Shown: positions 1 to 8,715 of the stretch, one piece after another
Layout: each line of letters begins with the position of its first letter
How positions within the stretch are numbered: the stretch's first letter is position 1
Origin: an uncultured Bacilli bacterium
GTDB lineage: Bacteria > Bacillota_I > Bacilli_A > RF39 > UBA660
Assembly: GCA_934119955.1 (NCBI GenBank)
Contig: CAKOSZ010000007.1
Location: 1 to 64,000, forward strand
Direction of reading: 5' to 3'
Length of the DNA: 64,000 bases
The notes under the pieces: generated by a model
The model's input: the letters and a program-made list of their open reading frames with translations, nothing else
Database searches by the model: none
Told to the model about the DNA's origin: nothing
Translations under genes and position numbers: made by a program

Positions 1-122
1 ATTTTAGAAACATCACATTCAAGTATTTGAGATGCAGTCCATTCTAATAAACTCATATCATTTTCATTAAATAAATCGTGAAATAAAATATCATTTCTTA
101 CTTGTAAAATTTCGCTTTGCAT
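1..122 (-). CDS. PD-(D/E)XK nuclease family transposase (Rpn-like), 5' end only
   Basis: Reading leftwards from the ATG at 120-122, the first 40 codons are open to the window edge, so only the N-terminus is visible. The peptide begins MQSEILQVRNDILFHDLF and continues through NEND. An N-terminal D-I-x-F-x-x-L-F-x-x-N pattern is typical of the Rpn/PD-(D/E)XK transposase-related family. A purine-rich ribosome binding site (AAGGGGG) lies just upstream. A perfect 16-nt palindrome at 135-150 sits directly before that site. A second protein of the same broad family is encoded at 48961-49884. The call rests on a short N-terminal stretch, so another family is possible. Confidence 0.5.
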   Translation of the reverse strand, partial: MQSEILQVRNDILFHDLFNENDMSLLEWTASQILECDVSK

Positions 123-497
123 ATTCCCCCTTTCACCTAAATATTTAGGTAATTAATCCGGATGAATACACCATACCAAATTATATTTAAAAATGCAAAT
201 CATGAAATTGCTTTTTAAATTCGTATTTTAAAGAAATAATTAAAGAAAACTTATTTTTTTCTAGAACCAATTTTCTTTATTTATTTTAAAAAATCCTTAA
301 AATTTAACTTTCGACAAAAAATTAAGACAAAAATTTTTTTAAAACTTTTTTCTAATTGACACAAAGTTTACATTTTTTATAAATGAAACACATAGGATAA
401 CCATCTTTTTATATGTTTATTATTTTATCTTTTTTAAATATGAAAAAATTAATGATTTTTTTTTAGTTTTAGTTTATAATTGAATAAAGGAGTTTAT
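123..497. other. Gene-free divergent intergenic region
   Basis: This 375-nt stretch separates two divergent genes. It holds a perfect 16-nt palindrome (ACCTAAATATTTAGGT, 135-150) next to the ribosome binding site of the leftward gene, and a likely rightward promoter at 356-383. The rest is A/T-rich with no open frame or RNA that I can recognise. Confidence 0.6.
356..383 (+). promoter_or_regulatory. Likely sigma-A promoter for the zinc-ribbon/TPM/tcdA operon
   Basis: TTGACA at 356-361 and TATAAA at 378-383 are separated by 16 bp. This would give a leader of roughly 105 nt before the ATG at 498. A TATAAT also occurs at 475-480 but has no good -35 partner. Confidence 0.5.
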
Positions 498-1553
498 ATG
501 GAAATTATAGATGAAAAATGTTTAAAATGTGGGGGTTCAGTTATTTATAATCCTAAAAAAGAAATATTTATTTGTGAATATTGTAGAGCCAAATTTACAA
601 TTGATGAATTAAAACAAAATAAAAAAGATTTAGATAAAATTCCTAATTTAGAAGAGAATTTTTCAGAACTTAAAGATATGGAAGGGTATCATTGTAAAAA
701 TTGTGGAGCAGATATTATTGTACAAAAAAATACTACCAGTACAAGATGTGTTTATTGTAGAAGTTATTCTATTATTAAAAATCGTTTAACAGGTGTTTAC
801 AAACCAAGTAGTATTATCCCTTTTAAAGTAGTTAAAGAAGATGCAATTAAGGCATTTAAAGATATTTGTAAGAAAAGGCCATTAATTCCCAAAGATTTTA
901 GTGATATAAATAATATTCAAGATATGGAAGGTTTGTATGTTCCGTTTTTCCTTTATGATTTAGAAAATGATTGTTACCTTTTAGCAAGTTGTACTAAGGT
1001 TAGAAGTTGGGTATCAGGTGATTATAGATATACAGAAACTAGTTATTATAAGGCAGAAAGAGGAGGAAACTTGGTTTATAAAAATGTTCCTAATGATGCA
1101 TCTGTTAGATTTGATGATAAAATTATGAATGCTATTGAACCATTTGATTACTCTAAAATGGTAGACTTTGAAACTAGTTATTTATCAGGTTATTTAGCCG
1201 AAAAATACGATGTTAAAATGGTAGATGCTTATAAAAATGTTTTAGAAAGAGTTAAGATTGATTCTAATAATTATTTACAAAAAGATATGCGTGGTTATAC
1301 AACAGTTATTCCTAAGGATAATAAAAATGATATTAAATTAAATAATAATAAATATGTTTTACTTCCAGTTTGGGTTTTAAACATTAATTATAAAAATAAA
1401 ATATATCACTTTGCAATGAATGGTGAAACTTCTAAATTAGTAGGAGAAATACCAGTATCAAAGAGTAAATTATTTTTAGCAATTTTAATTACTTTTGTTA
1501 TTTCTTTTGGTATCTTAATTGTAATTTTTAAAATGATGGGTTATAGGTGGTAA
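498..1553 (+). CDS. Zinc-ribbon protein with C-terminal membrane segment
   Basis: The 351-residue product starts with two zinc ribbons: CLKCGG paired with CEYC in the first 30 residues, and CKNCG paired with CVYC about 40 residues later. A middle soluble domain of unknown role follows, then one hydrophobic segment near the C-terminus (FLAILITFVISFGILIVIF). The in-frame ATG at 480 is less likely than 498, because AAAGGAG lies 5 nt before 498. It is followed 1 nt later by a TPM-domain gene, so the two are co-transcribed. TFIIB-type zinc-ribbon proteins next to TPM proteins are known in Firmicutes, but the function is not established. It is probably a membrane-anchored cytoplasmic protein. Confidence 0.75.
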   Translation: MEIIDEKCLKCGGSVIYNPKKEIFICEYCRAKFTIDELKQNKKDLDKIPNLEENFSELKDMEGYHCKNCGADIIVQKNTTSTRCVYCRSYSIIKNRLTGVYKPSSIIPFKVVKEDAIKAFKDICKKRPLIPKDFSDINNIQDMEGLYVPFFLYDLENDCYLLASCTKVRSWVSGDYRYTETSYYKAERGGNLVYKNVPNDASVRFDDKIMNAIEPFDYSKMVDFETSYLSGYLAEKYDVKMVDAYKNVLERVKIDSNNYLQKDMRGYTTVIPKDNKNDIKLNNNKYVLLPVWVLNINYKNKIYHFAMNGETSKLVGEIPVSKSKLFLAILITFVISFGILIVIFKMMGYRW

Positions 1554-1554
1554 G

Positions 1555-2469
1555 ATGAAAAGAATATATATATGGATAGTTTTAATATTATTAATAATAA
1601 TTGCTTCTCTACCAGTTTCAGCAAAGGAAATTAAAACTTGCATAAGAACTGAAACTGATTTACACGTAAGAGAAAAATTTAATTTAGGAAGTAATTTAAG
1701 TGATATATTGTCAACTCCTTGTGTTGATGATATGGATAAAGTTTATGATTTTGCTGATTTATTAACTGATGAAGAAGAAACTAACTTATATAACTTAATA
1801 ATGGAATACATTGAAAAAACTAATTATGATTTAGCAGTTGTAACCATTGATAATAATCCTAAAAGTAATGAAGTAGATTATGCAGATGATTTTTATGATT
1901 ATAACTTATTTGGTAAAAACGAAACAAGAGATGGTGTTTTAATATTAATTGATATGGATAATCGTAAAGTTTATGTATCAACAACTGGATATGCTATTAA
2001 AATGTATACAGATACTATAATTGATTTTGTTATTGATAGTGGGTATGATAATCTTAGAAACGAAGAATATTATGAATGTCTTAAAAATATGGTCATGAAA
2101 CTTCAAACGGAGTATGGGGAAGATTACCCAGATAGTAATAAAAATATGGAAATAGATAGCGATGGGCATCCTGTTTATATTAAATATATTTCCTATAATT
2201 TAGTTTTTATTATATCTAGTATTATTACTTTAATAGTAAGTTTAATATTATATTTTAAATCAAGATTAAAAATTAAAGTAGCCTCAACTATTAGTTATTT
2301 AAAAAATGGAAATATTACTATAAAACAAGATAAACTTATTAATTCTAGTGTTACTCATACAAGAATTGCTAGTGATACCTATTCCTCAGGCGGAGGATCA
2401 TCTGGGGGATCTAGTTTCCATTCATCTAGTAGTGGTTCATCTCACGGAGGGGGAGGTAGAAGTTTCTAA
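1555..2469 (+). CDS. TPM-domain membrane protein
   Basis: The 304-residue product has an N-terminal signal or anchor (residues 5-22). A TPM domain spans roughly residues 58-180, with V-Y-D-F-A-D-L-L-T at its start and the typical G-V-L-I-L-I-D strand. One membrane helix lies near residues 215-238. The C-terminal tail is rich in Gly and Ser and ends GGGGRSF, a hallmark of YgcG-like TPM proteins. TPM domains have been linked to phosphatase-like activity and photosystem repair in other organisms, but their bacterial substrates are uncertain. The gene starts right after the zinc-ribbon gene, and its stop codon shares one base with the tcdA start, so the three form a tight operon. Confidence 0.8.
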   Translation: MKRIYIWIVLILLIIIASLPVSAKEIKTCIRTETDLHVREKFNLGSNLSDILSTPCVDDMDKVYDFADLLTDEEETNLYNLIMEYIEKTNYDLAVVTIDNNPKSNEVDYADDFYDYNLFGKNETRDGVLILIDMDNRKVYVSTTGYAIKMYTDTIIDFVIDSGYDNLRNEEYYECLKNMVMKLQTEYGEDYPDSNKNMEIDSDGHPVYIKYISYNLVFIISSIITLIVSLILYFKSRLKIKVASTISYLKNGNITIKQDKLINSSVTHTRIASDTYSSGGGSSGGSSFHSSSSGSSHGGGGRSF

Positions 2470-3152
2470 TGGAATTTTCAAGACTTTCAATATTAATGAA
2501 TATAGAAAATTTAAAAAATAAAAGTGTTTTAATTGTTGGCGTAGGTGGAGTAGGTGGATATGCTGTTGAAGCCTTAGCAAGATCTGGAATTGGCAAAATT
2601 ACCATAGTTGATTATGACACTGTTGATATCACTAATATAAATAGACAAATAATTGCTCTTCATTCAACCATTAATTTAGATAAAGTAGAAGTATTAAAAA
2701 CAAGAATTTTAGATATTAATCCAAATTGTTTAGTTGAAACATTTAAATGCTTTTATGATGAAAAAACAACTGATTCTATTTTTAACAAGAAATATGATTA
2801 TATTTTAGATTGCTGTGATTCTCTTAAAAGTAAAGAATTATTAATAAGAGAAGCAGTTAAAAGAAACATTAAAATAATATCATCAATGGGGGCAGGATTT
2901 AAATTTGATCCAAGTAAAATTCAAATAGAAAAATTAAAAAATACAAGTTATGATAAACTTGCTAGAATTTTAAGATATAATTTAAAAGATAGTAAAAAAT
3001 GTTTAGAAATACCAGTAGTTTATTCCAAAGAACAAATGGAAAAAAATGGAACAACAATAGGATCAAACTCATTTATTCCAAGTATCTTTGGTCTTACTAT
3101 GGCAAGTTATATTATAAATGATATAAGAAAGGAAAGTTATGAAAAAAATTAA
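2469..3152 (+). CDS. tcdA: tRNA threonylcarbamoyladenosine dehydratase (TcdA/YgdL family)
   Basis: The 227-residue protein is an E1-like (ThiF/MoeB-fold) enzyme that uses ATP to cyclise t6A37 of ANN-decoding tRNAs into ct6A. The nucleotide-binding loop GVGGVGGYAVEALARSGI lies near residues 24-41. The conserved N-R-Q pattern in NINRQI and the D-C-C-D segment around residue 115 match TcdA/CsdL proteins. The ATG overlaps the preceding stop codon by one base, which indicates translational coupling with the TPM gene. The window also encodes the Sua5-type enzyme (47043-48050) that supplies the t6A precursor. Confidence 0.9.
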   Translation: MEFSRLSILMNIENLKNKSVLIVGVGGVGGYAVEALARSGIGKITIVDYDTVDITNINRQIIALHSTINLDKVEVLKTRILDINPNCLVETFKCFYDEKTTDSIFNKKYDYILDCCDSLKSKELLIREAVKRNIKIISSMGAGFKFDPSKIQIEKLKNTSYDKLARILRYNLKDSKKCLEIPVVYSKEQMEKNGTTIGSNSFIPSIFGLTMASYIINDIRKESYEKN

Positions 3153-4140
3153 AGAATATGGTTTAACAATTTTATTAATTGTAATTTTACTTCTATGTTT
3201 AATTTATTATTATACTAGAAGCAGTAGTAAAACAAGTATAATAAATGTTAAGTTATTACCAACAATAGTAACTAAATTAGAAGATAATAGTATATATTCT
3301 CCTACTATTCAATTAATATGGAATGATTTAAAAAAAGAAAATAATGGAGATGTTGTTTTTATAGGGGACGAAAATAATCAAACAGTTAGAGAATTAAATT
3401 TAGAAACCTTCAAAGAAGATGATATAAGTGATAATTTGTATTATAAAAAATATGGATTTGCAACACCAAGTTTAAAAAATGAAATTACAGAAGGTATATT
3501 TAATAAATTTGGTGAAACTAGTAGCATTTTAGATGATTTTACTTTTGAAGAAAATTCTAAAAATTATTTCTTTTATTCAATGTTATTTAAAGAATTTAAA
3601 TTCTTAAATCCTTTTGATAAATTAAATGATGATACTTTTGGTATTAAAGAAAGTAGTGATAGTAAACTTGATGATAATTTAGAAGTGTTATTTTATTTTA
3701 CAGATTCCTATGCTGTTTTATTAAAAACAACAACAGGAGACGAAGTAATTTTATATAAAGGAGATAGAAGTGATAGTTTTATAGATACTTATAATTCTAT
3801 TACTAAAAATAACAAAGAAAAGTTTTTAACAACTGATACTATAAGTATTCATAATTTAGATTTTAAAGTAATAAAAGAATACACAGATTTAGAAGGACAT
3901 AAAATTAATTTAGGGGAGGAAGAGTACTTACTTGATAAAGTAGTCCAAACTATTGAATTTAAAATAGATAATGAAGGTGGTAGAGTTAAAAGTGAAGCAG
4001 GAATGAATTTTAAAAGTACTGCTCTTGAAAATGAAAGACACTTTGATTTTACTGATAATTATATGATTTTTATCAAAGAAGAAAACAAAGAAATTCCTTA
4101 TTTGATGATTAATATAAATGATATTAAAAAATTTAGTTAA
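3139..4140 (+). CDS. Membrane-anchored protein of unknown function
   Basis: The 333-residue product has one hydrophobic segment (residues about 8-26) and then an acidic, Ser/Asn/Asp-rich extracytoplasmic portion with no motif I recognise. It overlaps the end of tcdA by 14 nt and is therefore the last gene of that operon. It is followed at once by a bidirectional terminator. The topology suggests a single-pass protein with most of its mass outside the cell. No function can be assigned. Confidence 0.75.
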   Translation: MKKIKEYGLTILLIVILLLCLIYYYTRSSSKTSIINVKLLPTIVTKLEDNSIYSPTIQLIWNDLKKENNGDVVFIGDENNQTVRELNLETFKEDDISDNLYYKKYGFATPSLKNEITEGIFNKFGETSSILDDFTFEENSKNYFFYSMLFKEFKFLNPFDKLNDDTFGIKESSDSKLDDNLEVLFYFTDSYAVLLKTTTGDEVILYKGDRSDSFIDTYNSITKNNKEKFLTTDTISIHNLDFKVIKEYTDLEGHKINLGEEEYLLDKVVQTIEFKIDNEGGRVKSEAGMNFKSTALENERHFDFTDNYMIFIKEENKEIPYLMININDIKKFS

Positions 4141-4141
4141 A

Positions 4142-4169
4142 AAAACAGGAACTTAGGGGTTCCTGTTTT
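4142..4169. terminator. Bidirectional terminator between convergent operons
   Basis: An 11-bp perfect stem (AAAACAGGAAC at 4142-4152 with its complement at 4159-4169) has a 6-nt loop. Its A/T-rich flanks provide a U-tract on both strands. It serves the operon ending at 4140 and the leftward two-component operon ending at 4174. Confidence 0.85.
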
Positions 4170-4173
4170 AATA

Positions 4174-5553
4174 TTATTTGGATGGTATTTCAAACCAAAA
4201 AGTTGATCCTTTTTTTTCTGCTGATATAATTCCATATTTAAAACCATGAAGAATAAAAATATTTTTTACAATTGATAAACCAATTCCGGTTCCAACCGTA
4301 TTTCTTTTATAATTCTTCTCAGTTTTATAATACTTATCCCAGACTTTATCTAATTCTTCTTTTTTAATACCTTTACCAGTATCTTTAACTTCAATTCTAA
4401 TTTTCTTCTTTTCTTTAATTAAGTTAATAAATACTTTGTTATCACTTCCTGTATAATTAACTGCATTTCCAACTAAGTTATAAATAACTTGTTCCATTTT
4501 TTGTTTATCAGCCTTTATTAAAACCTCTTCGTTGGTATTAAAAATAAATTCATAGTTCTTGGTAAACTCAAATATTTTAAAACGATTTAAAATTGTATTA
4601 ATTAATTTAGTTACATCAAAAGTTTCTAAATTTAAAGTTTCTATATTACTTTCAAGTTTAGATAAATTTAAAATATCATTTACAAGAATTGTTAATCTAT
4701 CTACTTCTTCAATTATAATATCCATATTACTATCATGTTTTTCCTTATCCGGAAAATCTTTTTCCATTTCAGCATAGGCTTTAATCATTGTTAAAGGAGT
4801 TTTCAAGTCATGGGAAACATTACTTAATAAATCTCTTCTTAGTTCATCAGTTTTCTTTAAAACATTTTTAGCATAATCAAGAGTTGTAGCCAGTTCATTT
4901 ATTTCATAAATATCTGTATTTACTTTAAAATTAGTATTATAGTTTCCATTAGATAATTTCTTAGCCGATGTTGTTAATTCTCTAATTGGTTTAGATAAAG
5001 ATTTAGAAATAAAATAAGCAATTATAATAGATAAAATAATAACAATAACACTAACAATCAATAATTGTTCTCTTAAAATAGATAAAGTAGATTTAAGAGG
5101 TTCTAAGGAAGTATTTAAAAAGACATAAGAATTATTATCTAACTTAACTCCATATAAAAGAGTTAAATTATTAAACTTAGGATTTATTATTTTTAATTTA
5201 AAATAATCTTTGTCACTATTCATGAATTCTATTTTATTTTTAACTATTTTAGAACTACTATTAGTATTTATACAACCTTTATTATCTTGAATACTAGAAT
5301 AAATTGTTTCATTATCCTTTACTATTTCAACACAAAAATCACTATTATATGATACTTTTTCAAGAGTTTCATATAGTTCATTACCACTTTGTTTTTTTAT
5401 TAAACTAATAGTATCATTTAATTCATTAGTTTTATAATACTCATAATACTTGTTTAACAAAATTATTTGAAATAACCAAATTAAAAATAAAATAATACAA
5501 GTAAATATACTTAAATAAATAAATATTTTTAATATTAAACTTTTACTTTTCAT
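4174..5553 (-). CDS. Membrane sensor histidine kinase
   Basis: This 459-residue protein has TM1 near residues 9-33, an extracellular sensor region of about 125 residues, TM2 near 163-182 and a HAMP linker near 183-235. The HisKA box is NVSHDLKTPL with phospho-acceptor His248. A HATPase domain follows, with N-box NLVGNAVNYT, G1 box DTGKGI, and a glycine-rich G2 box after the TVGTGIGLSIVK motif. It autophosphorylates and passes phosphate to the regulator encoded just upstream, whose stop codon it overlaps by 11 nt. The order regulator then kinase, the HAMP domain and the OmpR-type partner fit the PhoR/VicK-like class. The signal sensed cannot be told from sequence. Confidence 0.9.
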   Translation of the reverse strand: MKSKSLILKIFIYLSIFTCIILFLIWLFQIILLNKYYEYYKTNELNDTISLIKKQSGNELYETLEKVSYNSDFCVEIVKDNETIYSSIQDNKGCINTNSSSKIVKNKIEFMNSDKDYFKLKIINPKFNNLTLLYGVKLDNNSYVFLNTSLEPLKSTLSILREQLLIVSVIVIILSIIIAYFISKSLSKPIRELTTSAKKLSNGNYNTNFKVNTDIYEINELATTLDYAKNVLKKTDELRRDLLSNVSHDLKTPLTMIKAYAEMEKDFPDKEKHDSNMDIIIEEVDRLTILVNDILNLSKLESNIETLNLETFDVTKLINTILNRFKIFEFTKNYEFIFNTNEEVLIKADKQKMEQVIYNLVGNAVNYTGSDNKVFINLIKEKKKIRIEVKDTGKGIKKEELDKVWDKYYKTEKNYKRNTVGTGIGLSIVKNIFILHGFKYGIISAEKKGSTFWFEIPSK

Positions 5554-6208
5554 AAATAAACTTATATCCTATACCACGAATAGTAATAATTAAATCTCGA
5601 TAATTACCTAAGTTATTACGAAGTATTTTTATATGACTATCAATAGTTCTATCATCACCAAAATAATCATAACCCCATACTTTATTTAAAAGTTCATCCC
5701 TAGTAATTGCTGTATTTGGATTTTTAACAAAGTAAGAAAGTAATTCAAATTCCTTAGGTGTTAAATAAACTTCTTTATCATCTATATATAATACTCTTCC
5801 TTTAAAATCTATTTTAAGTCCTTTATAAGTGAAAACATTATCATTTAAATTATTACATCTTTTTAAAATTGCTTTAATTCTAGCCATTAATTCTCGGGGT
5901 GAAAACGGTTTAGTTAAATAATCATCAATTCCGAGATCAAAACCTAATAACTTGTCATACTCATCACTTCTAGCACTAAGAATTATAGTTGGAATATTTT
6001 CATGTTCCTTCATTTCTTTAAAAAAAGTATAACCATCCATTTTAGGCATCATAATATCTAATACTATTAAATTAATAGTATTATTTTCTAAAACCTTTAA
6101 AGCATCAATTCCATTTTCAGCCTCATATACTTTATAATTTTCTTTTAAACAATATTCTCTAACAACATCTCTTAATAATTTTTCATCATCAACAATTAAA
6201 ATATTCAT
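5543..6208 (-). CDS. OmpR/PhoB-family response regulator
   Basis: The 221-residue protein has a receiver domain (MNILIVDDEK at the start, acidic pocket DD, phospho-acceptor Asp51 in LDIMMPKMDG, conserved Lys in YLTKPF). A winged-helix DNA-binding domain follows (LTPKEFELLSYF, and DDRTIDSHIKILRNNLG for the recognition helix). I choose the ATG at 6206-6208 over the upstream in-frame ATG at 6218-6220, because GGTGA lies 5 nt before it. It is co-transcribed with the kinase. TGAAA direct repeats 11 bp apart lie upstream (6243-6258), near the expected -35, so autoregulation is plausible. Confidence 0.9.
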   Translation of the reverse strand: MNILIVDDEKLLRDVVREYCLKENYKVYEAENGIDALKVLENNTINLIVLDIMMPKMDGYTFFKEMKEHENIPTIILSARSDEYDKLLGFDLGIDDYLTKPFSPRELMARIKAILKRCNNLNDNVFTYKGLKIDFKGRVLYIDDKEVYLTPKEFELLSYFVKNPNTAITRDELLNKVWGYDYFGDDRTIDSHIKILRNNLGNYRDLIITIRGIGYKFIYEK

Positions 6209-6225
6209 AAAAATCACCAAGTATT

Positions 6226-6258
6226 ATTATAACTTACTTTTATGAAATTTAAGTGAAA
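6226..6258 (-). promoter_or_regulatory. Possible promoter and OmpR-type binding repeats upstream of the response regulator
   Basis: On the minus strand a TATAAT box (complement of 6226-6231) lies before the regulator gene. Two copies of TTTCA, spaced 11 bp apart (complements of 6254-6258 and 6243-6247), cover the -35 region. An 11-bp repeat period is the usual spacing of OmpR/PhoB-family sites. The assignment is inference. Confidence 0.4.
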
Positions 6259-6290
6259 AACAAGAAAAAAATTATTTTTCTTTCTTGTTT
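6257..6290 (-). terminator. Terminator after the TIGR04086-like gene
   Basis: AAACAAGAAA and TTTCTTGTTT can pair across an A/T loop. On the minus strand the stem is followed by TTTTT. The stem includes the last codons of the gene ending at 6272. Confidence 0.6.
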
Positions 6291-6628
6291 ATTCCAATCA
6301 TACTACCAGTTGTAATAGTAACAATAACTATTAAATAATAAATAATGGTAATAAATTTAAATTTACTTATAAATAAATTACTAAGAAAAAATATAAAAAC
6401 AATAATTAAACTAAACTTTATTCCATTTAAATAACCCTTATTCTCACTATTATATCCTACATAAAAACCACTTATAATTGAACTTAATAAAACAATAATA
6501 ATTTTTAAATATTTCATAATATTGTTACTAAATATATCAAAATAATAAAAAGTATGAATAATTAATAAAAGAACAAAAAATGGGATAAAAAAGAAAAGTA
6601 ATCCTTTTAATAAATATTTAATTTTCAT
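6272..6628 (-). CDS. TIGR04086-like small membrane protein
   Basis: The 118-residue protein has four predicted membrane helices: about 9-28, 39-60, 69-88 and 93-112. A glycine pattern, GFYVGY followed by KGYLNG, sits between helices 2 and 3. Length, topology and the KGYLNG loop fit the TIGR04086 (YrzE-like) family of uncharacterised Firmicutes membrane proteins. The gene stands alone on the minus strand. No function is known. Confidence 0.65.
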   Translation of the reverse strand: MKIKYLLKGLLFFFIPFFVLLLIIHTFYYFDIFSNNIMKYLKIIIVLLSSIISGFYVGYNSENKGYLNGIKFSLIIVFIFFLSNLFISKFKFITIIYYLIVIVTITTGSMIGINKKEK

Positions 6629-6737
6629 GTATCCTCCAATAAATTTTATTAATTAAATTCAAAAATATAATAAAATAATAAAAAAAACATATATTTTAAA
6701 AGAAATATAATATATAATATTTGTAAATGGAGAATTT

Positions 6738-7331
6738 ATGAAAAATGAAATATTAAATGATATAAAAAATATTAAATCTAATTTTAAAACTAAAAATTAT
6801 AAAAAAGAATTACCAAATATTTTAACAAGTATTAGGTTACTTGCACCTTTTATTTTAATACCCCTTTTTTACTATAATAAAATTACTCTTGCTATTATAA
6901 TGATTGTTTTATTTTCTTTAACTGATACTTTTGATGGCTACTTTGCTCGTAAATATAATAATATTACTTTGTTTGGAGCATATTTAGATGCCTTAGTTGA
7001 TAAAATATTTGCACTTACTATTATTATTTCTTTAATGATAAAAACAAGTATTAATTATAGTTTTTACTTACTTATAATAACTTGTTTTTTAGAACTATTA
7101 ATTGGTACTATAAATATATATTCTTTTTTAAAAGATTTAAAACCTAGTTCAACTAAGATAGGTAAATTTAAAACTGTTATTTTATTTAGTTTTTTAAGTG
7201 TTTTATTTTTAAGTAAATTAGTTTTTATATCTTATAATGCTATTTTGATATTTAATATAGTGACAATTATTTTACAAATAATAACAATTATATCTTATTT
7301 TTTACAAATTAAAAAAAGAAAAAATATTTAA
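6738..7331 (+). CDS. pgsA: CDP-alcohol phosphatidyltransferase (PgsA-like)
   Basis: This 197-residue integral membrane enzyme has the complete CDP-alcohol phosphotransferase signature: DTFDGYFAR, eight residues, G, three residues, D, three residues, D (around residues 63-88). The family transfers a phosphatidyl group from CDP-diacylglycerol to an alcohol. In Bacilli the usual product of a protein of this size is phosphatidylglycerol phosphate. About five hydrophobic helices are visible. The N-terminal 30 residues are basic and lie before the first helix. The gene is close to murC (59-nt gap), so a joint envelope-biogenesis transcript is possible. Cardiolipin synthase activity cannot be excluded. 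Confidence 0.8.
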   Translation: MKNEILNDIKNIKSNFKTKNYKKELPNILTSIRLLAPFILIPLFYYNKITLAIIMIVLFSLTDTFDGYFARKYNNITLFGAYLDALVDKIFALTIIISLMIKTSINYSFYLLIITCFLELLIGTINIYSFLKDLKPSSTKIGKFKTVILFSFLSVLFLSKLVFISYNAILIFNIVTIILQIITIISYFLQIKKRKNI

Positions 7332-7390
7332 AAAAGAAAAAAATGTGTTATTATATTTTTGTTTATGTATTTATGTATTAGGAGGAAAAT

Positions 7391-8686
7391 ATGAAATATT
7401 ATTTAATTGGAATAAAAGGATCAGGAATGAGTGCTTTAGCATCTATTTTACATGATTTAGGAAATGTTGTAGTAGGATATGATGATAGTAGAGAAGAAAA
7501 ATTTACAATGAAAGGTTTAAAAGAAAGAAATATTAAAATATATCATGATAATAGTTTTTTACCAACAAGTGATTTTTTAGTTTGTTATTCAAATGCTATA
7601 AATGAAAATCATAAAGAAATTCAAAGACTAAAAGGCTTAAATTTAGAAATGATTAAATATCAGGATTTAATAGGAAGTTTAACTAAAAAATATGAAACTA
7701 TTTCTGTATCGGGTACCCATGGTAAAACAACAACAACATTAATGATAGCAAGTATTTTAGATGAATTCATGGGGGTTAATTACTTTGTTGGAGATGGAAG
7801 AGGACATGGAAATGTTAATAATAAAATATTAGTACTAGAATCATGTGAATATAATAAACATTTTTTAAGTTATTATCCAAAGAATTTAATTATAACAAAT
7901 ATTGATTTAGAACATACTGAGTGTTACAAGGACATAGATGATATTATCTCTTGCTTTAATATATTAGCAAATAGAGCTAGTAATGTAATTTTATGTGGTG
8001 ATGATTCAAATGTTTTAAAAATAAAAACTAATAATAACAGGTATTATTATGGATTTAATCCTAACAATGATTTAATTGCAACTAATTTAGAATTAACTAG
8101 TACTTATTCAAGATTTGATGTTTATTACAAGGGTGAATACTTTGATACTTATACTTTAAAAGTATTTGGTCGTCATATGATTTTAGATAGTCTATCTTGT
8201 ATAATGACTTGTATTTTATATAAAGTTGATAAAAATTTGATTAAAGAAAAACTAAATAATTTTAACGGTGCAACAAGAAGATTTAATGAAACAATTATAA
8301 ATGGTAAAATAATAATTGATGATTATGCTCATCATCCAACTGAAATAAAAACGGTTTTAGATGCTGCTAAGCAAAAATATCATGATAAAAAAATAATTGC
8401 TGTTTTTATGCCAAACACTTATTCAAGAACTAAGGACTTTTTAAATCAATTTATTGAGGTATTAAATGAATTTGATTATAGTTTTGTAACTGATATAAAA
8501 TGTGATAGAGAAAATCCTGATGATTATAAAGGTATTACTAGTGATAGTATTATAGAAAAATTAAATAAAGGCGAAAAACTAACAAATCCAAAACAACTAT
8601 TAAAATACCAAGATGATGTTATTTGTTTTATGAGTTGTGCTAATATAACTCCTATTATAAATGAATATAAGACTCTACTAAAATAA
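7391..8686 (+). CDS. murC: UDP-N-acetylmuramate--L-alanine ligase
   Basis: The 431-residue protein is a Mur ligase that adds L-Ala to UDP-MurNAc in the cytoplasm, the first step of the peptidoglycan stem peptide. The N-terminal dinucleotide-like motif GIKGSGMSALA is near residues 7-17. The ATP P-loop is VSGTHGKTTTT (near residues 104-114). The LESCEYN segment supplies the catalytic acidic residue. The C-terminal domain contains IDDYAHHPTEI. Length is near the family norm (430-480). A good ribosome binding site (AGGAGG) precedes the ATG. Its presence shows that this organism makes peptidoglycan, unlike true Mollicutes. Confidence 0.93.
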   Translation: MKYYLIGIKGSGMSALASILHDLGNVVVGYDDSREEKFTMKGLKERNIKIYHDNSFLPTSDFLVCYSNAINENHKEIQRLKGLNLEMIKYQDLIGSLTKKYETISVSGTHGKTTTTLMIASILDEFMGVNYFVGDGRGHGNVNNKILVLESCEYNKHFLSYYPKNLIITNIDLEHTECYKDIDDIISCFNILANRASNVILCGDDSNVLKIKTNNNRYYYGFNPNNDLIATNLELTSTYSRFDVYYKGEYFDTYTLKVFGRHMILDSLSCIMTCILYKVDKNLIKEKLNNFNGATRRFNETIINGKIIIDDYAHHPTEIKTVLDAAKQKYHDKKIIAVFMPNTYSRTKDFLNQFIEVLNEFDYSFVTDIKCDRENPDDYKGITSDSIIEKLNKGEKLTNPKQLLKYQDDVICFMSCANITPIINEYKTLLK

Positions 8687-8715
8687 ATATTTTCATATAA
8701 TATCATGGTGGTTAA

